Notes: generated by a model from the sequence alone, not told the origin. A DNA stretch of 64,000 nt from Prochlorococcus sp. AG-347-L19 (GCA_003278895.1 QCCO01000001.1:62001-126000); one strand, 5' to 3'. Counted from the first letter of the stretch, positions 21,244-31,467 are shown. Translations and numbers: made by a program.

Positions 21244-22641
21244 ATGATGAATCTAATAAATTATGTCTTAATGATTTGCGGAAGCAAAAAGAAGTCATAT
21301 CTTAAATCGCAAAATTTAAAGATTCTTGGCCAAGGCAAGTTAAATGGAATAGTTAAGATAAGTGGTGCGAAGAATTCGGCCTTAGTTTTATTAGCCTCAT
21401 CATTGCTAACTAATGAAAGAATAATTCTTGAAAATGTACCTTATCTTACTGATATTGAAAAAATGGGGAATATCCTAAAAAATTTAGGAGTAAATTTAGT
21501 TCATAAAAGCAACCAACTAGAAATAGATCCAACAACCATCTCCATTAAAGAACTTCCTTATGAACTTGTTAATGGATTAAGAGCTAGTTTCTTTTGTATA
21601 GGTGCACTATTAACTAAATTTGGAGAAGCTCAAGTTCCGTTACCTGGTGGATGCAATATTGGCTCAAGGCCAATAGACGAGCACATTAATGGACTAATCG
21701 CATTAGGAGCAGACATTATTATTGAAGAGGGAATTGTCAAGGCAAAAATAAGGGGAAACAAAAATAGACTTCATGGCACTCATATTAAATTAAAATGTCC
21801 AAGTGTAGGTGCAACTGAAACTTTAATAATGGCAGCATCTTTAGCAAAAGGAAGAACTACTATTGAAAATGCTGCTAGAGAGCCTGAAGTTCAAGATTTA
21901 TGCCAAATGCTTAATAAAATGGGCGCAAAAATTTATGATTCCGGTAAAGAAACAATAATTATTGATGGTGTTAATAAACTAGGCGGCTGTACCCATAAAG
22001 TAATTCCAGACCGAATAGAAGCTGGAACTTTTCTAATAGCTGCTGCTGCAACTTCCTCTTCAATAACAATTTGTCCAGTAATCCCTCATCATCTTGAAGC
22101 TGTTACTAATAAGCTTCAAGAGAGTGGTAGTAAAATTACGATTAAAGGTAATTCGATTTCTATCAAGAGTAAAGAGATTAAAGGAGTAGATGTTGAAACA
22201 GCTCCTTTTCCAGGCTTTCCTACTGATTTGCAGGCACCATTTACAGCTCTAATGACAATCGCAAATGGTGAATCAAAGATAACTGAAACAATTTTCGAAA
22301 ACAGAATGAATCATATTTATTTACTTAATGAAATGGGCGCCCGTATAAAACTAAACAAAAACGTAGCTCACATTAAAGGTGTTAAAACAATTAACGGGAT
22401 GAATCTAGTTGGCTCAGATTTAAGGTCATCAGCTGCATTAATAATTGCAGGAATCATCGCAAAAGGTTGTAGTAAGATCTATGGATTAGAACATTTAGAT
22501 AGAGGTTATGAAAATTTTGAATTAAAACTAAAAAATTTAGGTGTAAAAGTAATTAGAGAGATCAGTAAAAGAACTTTCGAGGAGAATGGATATAAAATTG
22601 AACCTAAATCTGAGAAACTTTCAAAGCTCGAAGCGGCTTAA
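21244..22641 (+). CDS. murA: UDP-N-acetylglucosamine 1-carboxyvinyltransferase
   Basis: LNGIVKISGAKNSALVLLASSLL, PLPGGCNIGSRPIDEHI, PGFPTDLQAPFTALMTIA; true start may be ATG 21271. Confidence 0.96.
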   Translation: MMNLINYVLMICGSKKKSYLKSQNLKILGQGKLNGIVKISGAKNSALVLLASSLLTNERIILENVPYLTDIEKMGNILKNLGVNLVHKSNQLEIDPTTISIKELPYELVNGLRASFFCIGALLTKFGEAQVPLPGGCNIGSRPIDEHINGLIALGADIIIEEGIVKAKIRGNKNRLHGTHIKLKCPSVGATETLIMAASLAKGRTTIENAAREPEVQDLCQMLNKMGAKIYDSGKETIIIDGVNKLGGCTHKVIPDRIEAGTFLIAAAATSSSITICPVIPHHLEAVTNKLQESGSKITIKGNSISIKSKEIKGVDVETAPFPGFPTDLQAPFTALMTIANGESKITETIFENRMNHIYLLNEMGARIKLNKNVAHIKGVKTINGMNLVGSDLRSSAALIIAGIIAKGCSKIYGLEHLDRGYENFELKLKNLGVKVIREISKRTFEENGYKIEPKSEKLSKLEAA

Positions 22642-22678
22642 TCATTTCTAAAAAAATTTTAAAAAAAAGCTTGTTGAT

Positions 22679-22789
22679 TTAAACGTGAGCAATATTGATG
22701 AGTGAAATACAACCTAGAAATAATATAAACAAAACTAGAAAGCGGTTAGACCAATTTTTATTTAAGCCATTAAATTTGAATTCATTCAT
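22679..22789 (-). CDS. Micro-ORF (36 aa), single-TM small protein candidate
   Basis: Manual translation MNEFKFNGLNKNWSNRFLVLFILFLGCISLINIAHV*; start overlaps the stop of the upstream micro-ORF. Confidence 0.45.
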   Translation of the reverse strand: MNEFKFNGLNKNWSNRFLVLFILFLGCISLINIAHV

Positions 22790-22893
22790 GCCCAGGTTCC
22801 ACTGTTAGATCCGAATGTTGTCAATATAGTTACCGCAATAAAAAGATAAGGGATAAATTTAAAGGATAATTTTTTAGCTTGGATTTTAGACAT
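22786..22893 (-). CDS. Micro-ORF (35 aa), hydrophobic small protein candidate
   Basis: Manual translation MSKIQAKKLSFKFIPYLFIAVTILTTFGSNSGTWA*; ends with an ATGA overlap into the next micro-ORF. Confidence 0.45.
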   Translation of the reverse strand: MSKIQAKKLSFKFIPYLFIAVTILTTFGSNSGTWA

Positions 22894-23140
22894 TTGTTTT
22901 TTTACTTAATATAACACAATATTACTAATCATGAAGCTATCTCCTTTCAAAAGGTATTTTTACTCGTATTTAATCACAAAAATGTATCATAAATGTTTAA
23001 TTTTTCTTTTTTATCTTATTTCTTGTCAGCAAATGCAATAAATATAATCCCATGTTTTTATCGAAAAGATTAACTATTAACAAACGTTATCTTGATCACT
23101 GTTCCTTGACCGAAACAATAGTCAATAAGTTGATTTTTGT

Positions 23141-23146
23141 TATAAT
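23141..23146 (+). promoter_or_regulatory. Consensus -10 element TATAAT upstream of tRNA-Leu
   Basis: ttgatttttgtTATAATaaaaaag about 28 nt upstream of the mature tRNA 5' end. Confidence 0.6.
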
Positions 23147-23173
23147 AAAAAAGTTCATTTTTTCAAAAGCCTT

Positions 23174-23255
23174 GGGAGCGTGGTGGAATTGGTAGACGCA
23201 CCGCACTCAAAATGCGGCACCTTCGGGTATGTCGGTTCAAGTCCGACCGCTCCCA
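23174..23255 (+). tRNA. tRNA-Leu (anticodon CAA)
   Basis: Acceptor gggagcg/cgctccc, anticodon stem ccgca-ctCAAaa-tgcgg, long variable arm, T arm gtcggttcaagtccgac; no encoded CCA. Confidence 0.95.
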
Positions 23256-23260
23256 CTTTG

Positions 23261-24436
23261 ATGAATACCTATAATCGATTCGACATATCTTTTAAAAAAG
23301 GGAAAGGTTGTTGGCTATGGGACAAAACAGGTAAAAAGTATCTTGATGCAGTCGCTGGTATAGCAACTTGCAGTCTTGGACATAGCGATAGAGTTTTAGG
23401 AAGAAGGTTATCAAGTCAACTGAAAAAGATTCAGCACATTTCCAATCTTTACAACATTGAAGAACAAGAACAATTAAGCAGAACTTTAACGAATATGAGT
23501 TGTGCCAAAAGCGTATTCTTCTGCAACAGTGGTGCGGAAGCAAATGAGTCAGCAATTAAATTAATTAAAAAATATGGTAATACAACAAATAAAGGTAAAG
23601 AATCAATTATTCTCGCAGCAGAATCTAGCTTTCATGGAAGGACGCTGGCAGCCTTGAGTGCTACTGGACAGCCCAAATATCAAAAAGGTTTCGAACCAAT
23701 GATTCAAGGGTTCAAATTTTTTAAATTTAACAATTTTGATTCGGTAAAAAAATTATTTGAGGAGTGTGAAAATAATGATCAAAAAATTTCCGGAGTTTTA
23801 GTTGAACCAATACAAGGAGAAGGTGGCGTGATTCCTGGAAGTAAAATATTTTTTAAAAGCCTGAGAGATATTTGTGATAAATATAATTCTCTTCTCATTT
23901 TAGATGAGGTCCAAAGTGGAGTAGGTCGAACTGGGAAAATGTGGGGCTATGAGAATTTGGGAATTGAACCTGATGCATTCACCCTTGCTAAAGGATTAGG
24001 AGGAGGCCATGCAATTGGAGCATTATTAGTAAAAGAAAAAGCCAACATTTTTTCTCCAGGAGATCATGCAAGCACTTTTGGGGGGAACCCTTTCGCCTGT
24101 AAAGCTGCCCTAACAGTATTAGAAGAAATCAATAGAAGAAATCTTATCAATAATGTTTATCTAAGAGGGGAACAATTAAGTGCTGGATTTGAAAAATTGT
24201 CAAAAAAATTTCCAAATATTATTTCCGGGAAAAGAGGTTTAGGTTTAATACAAGGTCTTGTGATCAATGATGATTATGCTGATGCAAAAAAAATTACATT
24301 AAAAGCTTTTGATAAAGGCTTACTGGTAGTTCCTGCAGGAGGGAACGTTGTAAGGATTGTCCCACCATTAGTTATATCGCGAAGAGAAATCAATATTCTT
24401 TTGGATAAGCTAAATTCAATTTTTGAAGATTTATAG
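23261..24436 (+). CDS. argD: Acetylornithine aminotransferase
   Basis: WDKTGKKYLDAVAGIATCSLGH, FFCNSGAEANESAIKL, ILDEVQSGVGRTGKMWGYE, HASTFGGNP; start corrected from 23180, which lies inside the tRNA. Confidence 0.95.
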   Translation: MNTYNRFDISFKKGKGCWLWDKTGKKYLDAVAGIATCSLGHSDRVLGRRLSSQLKKIQHISNLYNIEEQEQLSRTLTNMSCAKSVFFCNSGAEANESAIKLIKKYGNTTNKGKESIILAAESSFHGRTLAALSATGQPKYQKGFEPMIQGFKFFKFNNFDSVKKLFEECENNDQKISGVLVEPIQGEGGVIPGSKIFFKSLRDICDKYNSLLILDEVQSGVGRTGKMWGYENLGIEPDAFTLAKGLGGGHAIGALLVKEKANIFSPGDHASTFGGNPFACKAALTVLEEINRRNLINNVYLRGEQLSAGFEKLSKKFPNIISGKRGLGLIQGLVINDDYADAKKITLKAFDKGLLVVPAGGNVVRIVPPLVISRREINILLDKLNSIFEDL

Positions 24437-24447
24437 CAATTTAAATT

Positions 24448-25677
24448 TTGAAAAATACAAATTTAAAATTTTTTGAATTATCACCCAAAAATGAAAGGGA
24501 TAATATCAAGTTAGGTTTATCAAGAATTAAAAAAGCACTTCAAGAACTTGGCAATCCTTGCGAGAATATCCCTGCTATACAAATTATTGGAACCAATGGG
24601 AAAGGATCAATCGCGGCATATTTAGAAAATATACTTTTTGAAGCTAAAAGGAATGTTGGTGTAACGACATCTCCCCACCTCTTGGACGTATGCGAGAGGA
24701 TTAGAGTTAATAAAAAAAATATTAACAAAACTGATTTTGAAAAAATCTATAGATTAATAGAAGATAAATTTTCAACATTTGAATTAACTCCGTTTGAAAA
24801 AATCATTTGCTGCGCGCTAAATTTCTTTGACAATAAAAAAGTTGAATTGCTTATTCTTGAAGCTGGCTTAGGGGGACGATTAGACGCGACAACAGCCCAT
24901 AAATACAGACCAATAATTGCTATTGGGAATATTGGCTTAGATCATAAAGAATTTCTTGGAGATACTATTGAAAAAATTGCCGAAGAAAAATTAGCAGTTA
25001 TTGAAAAAAACTCAATTGTCATCTCAAGCGAACAAAATAGTCAAGTTGAATATTTAATAACCAAAAAAGTTAAAGAGGTTGGAGCAGAAATTATCTGGAA
25101 AGATTCAATTTCAAACAGCTATGAGCTTGGATTAAAAGGAATATTTCAAAAGCAAAATGCTGCAGTAGCTTTAGGAGCAATTGAAGCGTTGAATAATTTG
25201 AGATTTAATATAAAAGGAACACACATATATGAAGGTCTTAAAAAGACATCTTGGAAGGGAAGGCTAGAAATAATAAATTTTTTGAACAAAGAAATTCTTG
25301 TGGATTGTGCGCATAATTATCCTGCAGCAAAAGCACTCTCTCAGGAGCGAAGCAATTGGGAGAATGAAGATAAAGGAATTTATTGGATTTTAGGTGTCCA
25401 AAGACAAAAAGATTTTTACGCCATATTAAAAACGCTTCTAAAGAAAAATGATCACTTATTACTTGTCCCAGTACCAAACCAACCTAGTTGGCAATTAAAA
25501 GATCTTTCTCAGATAAAAGAAATTGACATTCAAAAAATAATTGAATTTAAAAAATTTGAACTTGCCATTGATTATTTATTTTCCCTAGAAAAATGGCCCC
25601 CTAATCATCCTGTCCTAACGGGTTCTATTTTTTTAGTTGCTGAATTTATTAAGTTTACAAATAAACAGAAATGTTAA
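24448..25677 (+). CDS. folC: Folylpolyglutamate synthase/dihydrofolate synthase
   Basis: IQIIGTNGKGSIAAYLENIL, TSPHLLDVCERIRVN, LEAGLGGRLDATTA. Confidence 0.95.
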   Translation: MKNTNLKFFELSPKNERDNIKLGLSRIKKALQELGNPCENIPAIQIIGTNGKGSIAAYLENILFEAKRNVGVTTSPHLLDVCERIRVNKKNINKTDFEKIYRLIEDKFSTFELTPFEKIICCALNFFDNKKVELLILEAGLGGRLDATTAHKYRPIIAIGNIGLDHKEFLGDTIEKIAEEKLAVIEKNSIVISSEQNSQVEYLITKKVKEVGAEIIWKDSISNSYELGLKGIFQKQNAAVALGAIEALNNLRFNIKGTHIYEGLKKTSWKGRLEIINFLNKEILVDCAHNYPAAKALSQERSNWENEDKGIYWILGVQRQKDFYAILKTLLKKNDHLLLVPVPNQPSWQLKDLSQIKEIDIQKIIEFKKFELAIDYLFSLEKWPPNHPVLTGSIFLVAEFIKFTNKQKC

Positions 25678-27029
25678 ATATTAAATTGTTCCTTTACTTC
25701 CCAACCTTCCAATTTTCCAGGATTTAATAGCCCCTTAGGATCAAATTTTAATTTCGCCTTTACTTGATCTGCGTCAACCACTCCTAGGCCTCCACCTTCG
25801 ACAGTTAAAACATGGGGATTAAAAATAAACGCCCCAAGTTTCTTACAATCTTCCATTATTTCATTTAATTCATCTATCCCATTCCACTTTAATACAGGTA
25901 AAGCCGCTAATCGCGGTGATCCTTGTTGAGAAACTGCCTCTAAATGCCAAAGAACTTTTCTACCCCATTTTTTTCTCAGAAAATTAATCAATTCTAGTTC
26001 ACTATTAAGTGGCAAAAGCATCTGTAAATAAGTCCAATTTTTATCTTTAGACCTCATATGAAGAGTTGTATGATTCCATACAACTTCAGAAATTCCATTA
26101 ACGAGTTTTTCTTCTTCCCCAAGGAGGGCAAATTCAACTTTGAATTTTTTACAAATCAATTCGATAGTTTTTGTTCCTCCAAAAGTAGATTGAATTAATA
26201 TCTTGTGACTTCTAGTATTACTTTTAAACCATTTTGGCATTTGATCTACAATTTCCTCTTCAAGAATTGCCCCTAGTTTTAGATCAATTGCTGCGCTGGT
26301 GAGAGTTTTTAATATTTCTATTGTTTTTTCAAATTCAATACAGCTGATAACTATTGAATACCACTTACGTTTGATATCAGTAGCAAGTAGTAAAGAAGTA
26401 ATTATTCCATTAGTCCCATAAGCATGATTTAGAGGTTCGGATTCTTCAGCATCAAATTTTAATAATTCTGGTTTTTCATTCATCGTTACTGCCTCTAAGC
26501 CAATAAGATTCCCTGGATCTCTTAAAAATCCCCACCTAATTGAACCAATACCTCCTGATCCACCTGCAATAAAACCTCCAATAGTTGCAGTTTTCCAAGT
26601 GCTAGGAAGCAACCTCAATTCCCTCCCATATTTCTCTAATTGTTTGTTCAAATCTCCCATAACACAGCCAGACTGCACTTTTACAAAACCTGTATCTGGA
26701 TCAAATTCTTCTAACTTATTAAAGTGACTCATCTGCATTACAACTCCTTTAAACAATGGGACAGCTTGTCCATAATTACCTGTACCTGAACCCCTTAAAG
26801 TAAGTGGGATAGAAAATTCCCAACAAATCTCTGCTACTTCCTTTACTGCTTTATGATCACCAGGTCTTACCACCAAATCAGCAATACATTCGTCTAATTT
26901 TTCAGTAAGGATTGGAGAATAGTTATAAAAATCTTTTGAAAGCCTTTTTATGTCAGATTTGCTTTCAATAATCTCTAAGTTGTTAACTTCCCTAAATTTG
27001 TCTATAAATTTAAGAGTATTTGATGTCAT
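25674..27029 (-). CDS. FAD-linked oxidase (GlcD-like)
   Basis: DLVVRPGDHKAVKEVAEICWEFSIPLTLRGSGTGNYGQAVPLFKGVVM, TIGGFIAGGSGGIGS, GLLNPGKLEGW. Confidence 0.9.
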   Translation of the reverse strand: MTSNTLKFIDKFREVNNLEIIESKSDIKRLSKDFYNYSPILTEKLDECIADLVVRPGDHKAVKEVAEICWEFSIPLTLRGSGTGNYGQAVPLFKGVVMQMSHFNKLEEFDPDTGFVKVQSGCVMGDLNKQLEKYGRELRLLPSTWKTATIGGFIAGGSGGIGSIRWGFLRDPGNLIGLEAVTMNEKPELLKFDAEESEPLNHAYGTNGIITSLLLATDIKRKWYSIVISCIEFEKTIEILKTLTSAAIDLKLGAILEEEIVDQMPKWFKSNTRSHKILIQSTFGGTKTIELICKKFKVEFALLGEEEKLVNGISEVVWNHTTLHMRSKDKNWTYLQMLLPLNSELELINFLRKKWGRKVLWHLEAVSQQGSPRLAALPVLKWNGIDELNEIMEDCKKLGAFIFNPHVLTVEGGGLGVVDADQVKAKLKFDPKGLLNPGKLEGWEVKEQFNI

Positions 27030-27065
27030 TAATTAAATTCTTATTGTTTTATATAAATTAGCCGA

Positions 27066-28298
27066 TTAGCAATATAAATCGCCTTTTATAAAAACTTTTC
27101 TCTTTAAGGAACTCGAAAAAACATCTGCCCATCTTTGTGCATCTAAAATCACAAAATCAGCAGGGCAACCCTTTTTAATTAAACCATCCCACTTTAAGTT
27201 TAATAATCTGCTTGGAGCTAAAAAAATAGAAGATAGAGTCATTCTCTCCCAGGGATTTAGTTGAAGCATAGGTATCGAGCAAGACAACATATAAAAAGGA
27301 TCAAAATTACCAAATGGGTACCAGGGATCTTGAACGTTATCACTACCTAGAGATACATCCACGTGTGATTTTTGCAATTGCTTTATTGGAGCAACTGGTC
27401 TTTTAAATGAGGTAGTTTTATTACGATTGAGCAGCCAAAAATTTGTTAGAGGTAAAGCAATAACTTTAATGTTTTTCTCAGCCATTTTTTCTCCTAAATT
27501 TAAAATCTCTCTATGACTCAGAGAAATAAGACTACTCAAATGACTACAAGTAATTGGAATACTTTTAATTTTTAAATTTTCGATTGTCTCCAATAAAACT
27601 TTTATTCCCGCTCCAGGCTCAATGATCGATTCGTCTATATGCAAATCAATTTCTAATTTATATTTACTAGCTAGAAGAAGCATCTTTGCGAGAAATTTGC
27701 TTGTATCTTTTTTATTAAAAGGAGGTACAATAACACCTCCTAAAATGCCTCCACTAGAGGAAAATATTTTTGCCAAATCTTCTCCATTAGTTGTATCCCA
27801 AAATTCCAATGGAGCTAAAGCAACGAATTGTAAAGTCAACTCAGATGAATATTTTTTTTGTAATTTAAAAAGTTCGATCCAAATATCAATAGATTGACTC
27901 ATGTAAGTATCAATATGACTTCTAATAGCTCGGTATCCATTTTGTATGGCAAGTTTTAATGATTTTTCAACTCTTTCAAGAACCTTATCTGTAGTTCTAG
28001 TTTTATGTTCTTCAAGATTTACTGATAATGCTCCTCCATAGTTTGATTCCAGATTAGGAAAGTCTTCCCATGTAAAAGATTTATCAAAATGCGAATGCGT
28101 TTCAACAAATCTTGGGAATAAAATATTTTTTGGTTTTGTAACTGTATTTTTTAAAGGGTTTAACTCAGAAACAAATCCATCTTCCCAACTAATGGAAACT
28201 GAACATAAATCCTCTACGTCGATAATGAGGTTATCTATATCTTCTATTAAACAAAGGCTTCTGGGAATAAGAACCTCAGCCGTGCCGGAATTATCCAA
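27066..28298 (-). CDS. Amidohydrolase-family protein (cytosine deaminase-like)
   Basis: FVETHSHFDKSFTWEDF, DLHIDE, TCSHLSSLISLS, SLGSDNVQDPWYPFGNFDPF; matches CodA-type metal-ligand spacing. Confidence 0.85.
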   Translation of the reverse strand: MDNSGTAEVLIPRSLCLIEDIDNLIIDVEDLCSVSISWEDGFVSELNPLKNTVTKPKNILFPRFVETHSHFDKSFTWEDFPNLESNYGGALSVNLEEHKTRTTDKVLERVEKSLKLAIQNGYRAIRSHIDTYMSQSIDIWIELFKLQKKYSSELTLQFVALAPLEFWDTTNGEDLAKIFSSSGGILGGVIVPPFNKKDTSKFLAKMLLLASKYKLEIDLHIDESIIEPGAGIKVLLETIENLKIKSIPITCSHLSSLISLSHREILNLGEKMAEKNIKVIALPLTNFWLLNRNKTTSFKRPVAPIKQLQKSHVDVSLGSDNVQDPWYPFGNFDPFYMLSCSIPMLQLNPWERMTLSSIFLAPSRLLNLKWDGLIKKGCPADFVILDAQRWADVFSSSLKRKVFIKGDLYC

Positions 28299-28426
28299 AT
28301 TTTTAAATTTTATTTCATTTTAAATCATAAGAAAACTTTACTGAATTAGAAAATAATTCAAATTTCGCTAAAAGATAAAAATAATTATGAAAAATTACCC
28401 TTGAGTTGTTAAATTTATAAATGTGA

Positions 28427-28500
28427 GGCGGGCGTCGCCAAGTGGTTAAGGCAGCGGCTTGTGGCGCCGCTATTCGGGGGTTCGAATCCCCTCGCTCGCC
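28427..28500 (+). tRNA. tRNA-His (anticodon GTG)
   Basis: G-1:C73 pairing, acceptor gcgggcg/cgctcgc, anticodon stem-loop gcggc-ttGTGgc-gccgc, T-loop ttcgaat. Confidence 0.94.
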
Positions 28501-28572
28501 CTCAAAAATATTGCAGCAAAATTATTTAACTTGTAATTTTGAATTAAAGAATCATAAAAAATTCTAAGCAAA

Positions 28573-29967
28573 GTGCTAACAAAAACAAAATCAGACGAAA
28601 AAAGAACTCAAAAGATTTCAACTTCTGGCAGTTATTGGATAACTACATTTGGATGCCAAATGAACAAGGCTGATTCTGAGAGAATGGCTGGGATATTAGA
28701 GAAAATAGGATACACCAGAGCAGATAACGAGTTAAATGCCGATTTGGTCTTATACAATACATGCACTATCAGAGATAATGCAGAGCAAAAAGTTTATAGC
28801 TTTCTAGGAAGACAAGCAAAAAGAAAGCACAAAACACCTAGCTTAAAACTTGTTGTTGCAGGTTGTCTTGCTCAGCAAGAGGGAGAATCCTTACTAAGAA
28901 GAGTCCCAGAACTTGATCTGGTTATGGGGCCTCAACACGTAAATAATCTTGAGAATCTTCTGGGGAAAGTTGATTTAGGAAATCAAGTTGCTGCTACAGA
29001 AGAAACCTTCATTTCTGAAGACATAACAAGTGCTAGAAGAGAAAGCTCTATTTGTGGCTGGGTTAATATCATCTATGGATGTAATGAAAGATGTTCATAT
29101 TGTGTAGTCCCCTCTGTAAGAGGAAAAGAGCAATCAAGATATCCAAATGCGATAAAAAGTGAAATCCAAAAATTAGCTGATAATAATTTTAAAGAAATTA
29201 CACTTTTGGGTCAGAACATTGATGCTTATGGTAGAGACCTTCCAGGAACTACAAAAGAGGGGAGAAAAGAGAATACTCTAACTGATCTTTTGTATTATAT
29301 TCATGATGTTAAAGGAATTCGCAGAATAAGATTTGCTACTAGTCATCCTAGATATTTTTCAAAAAGGTTGATTCAAGCTTGTTATGAACTTGATAAAGTC
29401 TGTGAACATTTCCATATCCCCTTCCAAAGTGGAAATGATGAAATTTTAAAGCAAATGTCCAGAGGATATTCTATCAAAAAGTATAAAAATATTATCGAGA
29501 ACATAAGGTCATTAATGCCAGATGCATCAATCACAGCTGACGCGATAGTTGCTTTCCCAGGAGAAACCGAGCAACAATATCAAGATACATTAAAGCTAAT
29601 ATCAGAAATTGGCTTTGATCAGGTGAATACAGCAGCATACTCCCCAAGACCAAATACGCCTGCAGCAGTTTGGACGAATCAACTTTCTGAAGAGGTAAAA
29701 AAAGCTAGATTACAAGAAATTAATGATTTGGTCGAGAGAACTGCTAGGAGTAGAAATCAAAGATATATCAATAATATTGAAAGCGTTTTAATTGAGGGTT
29801 TAAATCCAAAAAATTCCTCTCAAATTATGGGTAGAACTAGAACAAATAGATTAACTTTCGTAGAGATTCCCAAAAACATTGACTTTAATTTTTCGTTGGG
29901 AGATGAGATAAATGTCAGAATAAATGAAGCAAGGCCTTTTTCTTTAACAGGAGAACTTTTTTTATAA
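28573..29967 (+). CDS. miaB: tRNA-2-methylthio-N6-dimethylallyladenosine synthase
   Basis: [49 protein letters not shown]-like C-terminus. Confidence 0.97.
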   Translation: MLTKTKSDEKRTQKISTSGSYWITTFGCQMNKADSERMAGILEKIGYTRADNELNADLVLYNTCTIRDNAEQKVYSFLGRQAKRKHKTPSLKLVVAGCLAQQEGESLLRRVPELDLVMGPQHVNNLENLLGKVDLGNQVAATEETFISEDITSARRESSICGWVNIIYGCNERCSYCVVPSVRGKEQSRYPNAIKSEIQKLADNNFKEITLLGQNIDAYGRDLPGTTKEGRKENTLTDLLYYIHDVKGIRRIRFATSHPRYFSKRLIQACYELDKVCEHFHIPFQSGNDEILKQMSRGYSIKKYKNIIENIRSLMPDASITADAIVAFPGETEQQYQDTLKLISEIGFDQVNTAAYSPRPNTPAAVWTNQLSEEVKKARLQEINDLVERTARSRNQRYINNIESVLIEGLNPKNSSQIMGRTRTNRLTFVEIPKNIDFNFSLGDEINVRINEARPFSLTGELFL

Positions 29968-29978
29968 ATTTTTTTTAA

Positions 29979-31046
29979 ATGATCGGGGGAAAGAAAAAAT
30001 GTATTGGGTTAATATTTGGCGGGCATTCCAATGAACATGAAGTATCGATATCCTCTGCAAAAACAGTTTTTCATGCATTTAATGCAACAATAAACAAAGA
30101 ACGCTTTACAGTTAAAGCCTTTTACATAAACAAATATGGAGATTGGCTTGATAGTGATAGTTCAAAAAAAATCCTAATTGGTGAAATTGAAAACAATAAA
30201 ACAAAAAAACAAGAAATTTTTAATCAAGAAAAAATTAACTTCCTTGAAGGAATTGAATTTCAAAATGTTGATGTTTGGTTTCCTCTTTTACATGGATTTA
30301 ATGGTGAAGACGGATCAATTCATGGCTTTCTTAGATTTACAAAGAAACCTTTAGTCGGATGTGGAATTATTGGCTCTGCACTTGGAATGGATAAAATATT
30401 GATGAAAACAATTTTCTCACATCTTAAACTTCCACAAGTTAATTATCTAGTTTTTCAAAATAAAGATCTCAACGATAAAAAGGTAAAAAATAAAATAATT
30501 AATGAAATTTTAAAAAAATTAAATTTTCCTGTTTTTGTCAAACCATCAAACTCTGGATCATCTCTTGGAATCTCCAAAGTCATAAATGAATCAGAGATAT
30601 TACCAGCATTAGAAAAGGCTCGGGGAATAGATACAAGAATCTTAATAGAGGAAGGTTTAGAGGTAAGGGAGATTGAATGCGGAATAATTGGTAATTCAAA
30701 ACTCTTAACCTCTGAGATAGGCGAGGTAAATTATGAAAGTGATTGGTATGATTACGAGTCAAAATATCACTCACATAATAAAATAATTATCCCAGCCGAA
30801 ATAGATTCAAAAATCACAAAAGAAATAAAAGAAATTGCTATTAAAAGTTGTAGAGCATTAAATATTTTCGGTTTTGCAAGAGTAGATTTCTTTTTAGAAA
30901 AATCTTCAAACAAAATTTTGTTAAATGAAATTAACACAATTCCTGGTTTTACAAAAAACAGTATGTTTCCAATGCTTTGGGAAGCTTCAGGTTTAAAAAT
31001 TGAACAACTTGTGGCTAAACTAGTTGATATATCTCTAGATTTGTAA
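29979..31046 (+). CDS. ddl: D-alanine--D-alanine ligase
   Basis: IGLIFGGHSNEHEVSISSAKTV, FPLLHGFNGEDGSIHGFLRFTKKPLVGCG, LNEINTIPGFTKNSMFP. Confidence 0.97.
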   Translation: MIGGKKKCIGLIFGGHSNEHEVSISSAKTVFHAFNATINKERFTVKAFYINKYGDWLDSDSSKKILIGEIENNKTKKQEIFNQEKINFLEGIEFQNVDVWFPLLHGFNGEDGSIHGFLRFTKKPLVGCGIIGSALGMDKILMKTIFSHLKLPQVNYLVFQNKDLNDKKVKNKIINEILKKLNFPVFVKPSNSGSSLGISKVINESEILPALEKARGIDTRILIEEGLEVREIECGIIGNSKLLTSEIGEVNYESDWYDYESKYHSHNKIIIPAEIDSKITKEIKEIAIKSCRALNIFGFARVDFFLEKSSNKILLNEINTIPGFTKNSMFPMLWEASGLKIEQLVAKLVDISLDL

Positions 31047-31056
31047 TTTAAATCAA

Positions 31057-31467
31057 ATGTTGCATGGACTACTTTGGTTACCATTACTTTTAATCTTCAT
31101 TTTATTAACTGCACTTGGATGGTTAGAAAGAAGAAGGCAAAATCTTTTTAGAAGTTGGGCGAGTGATTCTGAACTTTGCAAGTTAGATAGTTCAGGTGCA
31201 GCTTCCTTAAAAGATGGGGAGTTAAAGTGGAGCGCATTTGAAGCTGGTAAATTTGAAGAAAAAGATTGTTTTACAATCAAGAAACTGGAATTAGTTGAAT
31301 TAATGGCACTAACTTCAGGAGAAGCTCCTCTAACAAATGAATCTCAAGGTAAGTGCAGGTTGAGATTAGTTGGGGATGGGAAAGAGATGGATGTACCATT
31401 TTCAGATGCAGAGCAGGCTAGAGAATGGATGGACCAACTGATGAAAAAAGCTCGATGTGATTTGTGA
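31057..31467 (+). CDS. Conserved hypothetical protein with N-terminal TM, between ddl and ftsQ
   Basis: MLHGLLWLPLLLIFILLTALGWLERRRQNLF...; 4-nt overlap with ftsQ. Confidence 0.8.
   Translation: MLHGLLWLPLLLIFILLTALGWLERRRQNLFRSWASDSELCKLDSSGAASLKDGELKWSAFEAGKFEEKDCFTIKKLELVELMALTSGEAPLTNESQGKCRLRLVGDGKEMDVPFSDAEQAREWMDQLMKKARCDL

Noticed and set aside
23180-23260. 5' extension of the argD ORF (MVELVDAPHSKCGTFGYVGSSPTAPTL)
   Set aside because: It is a translation of the tRNA-Leu gene; the argD start is better placed at 23261.
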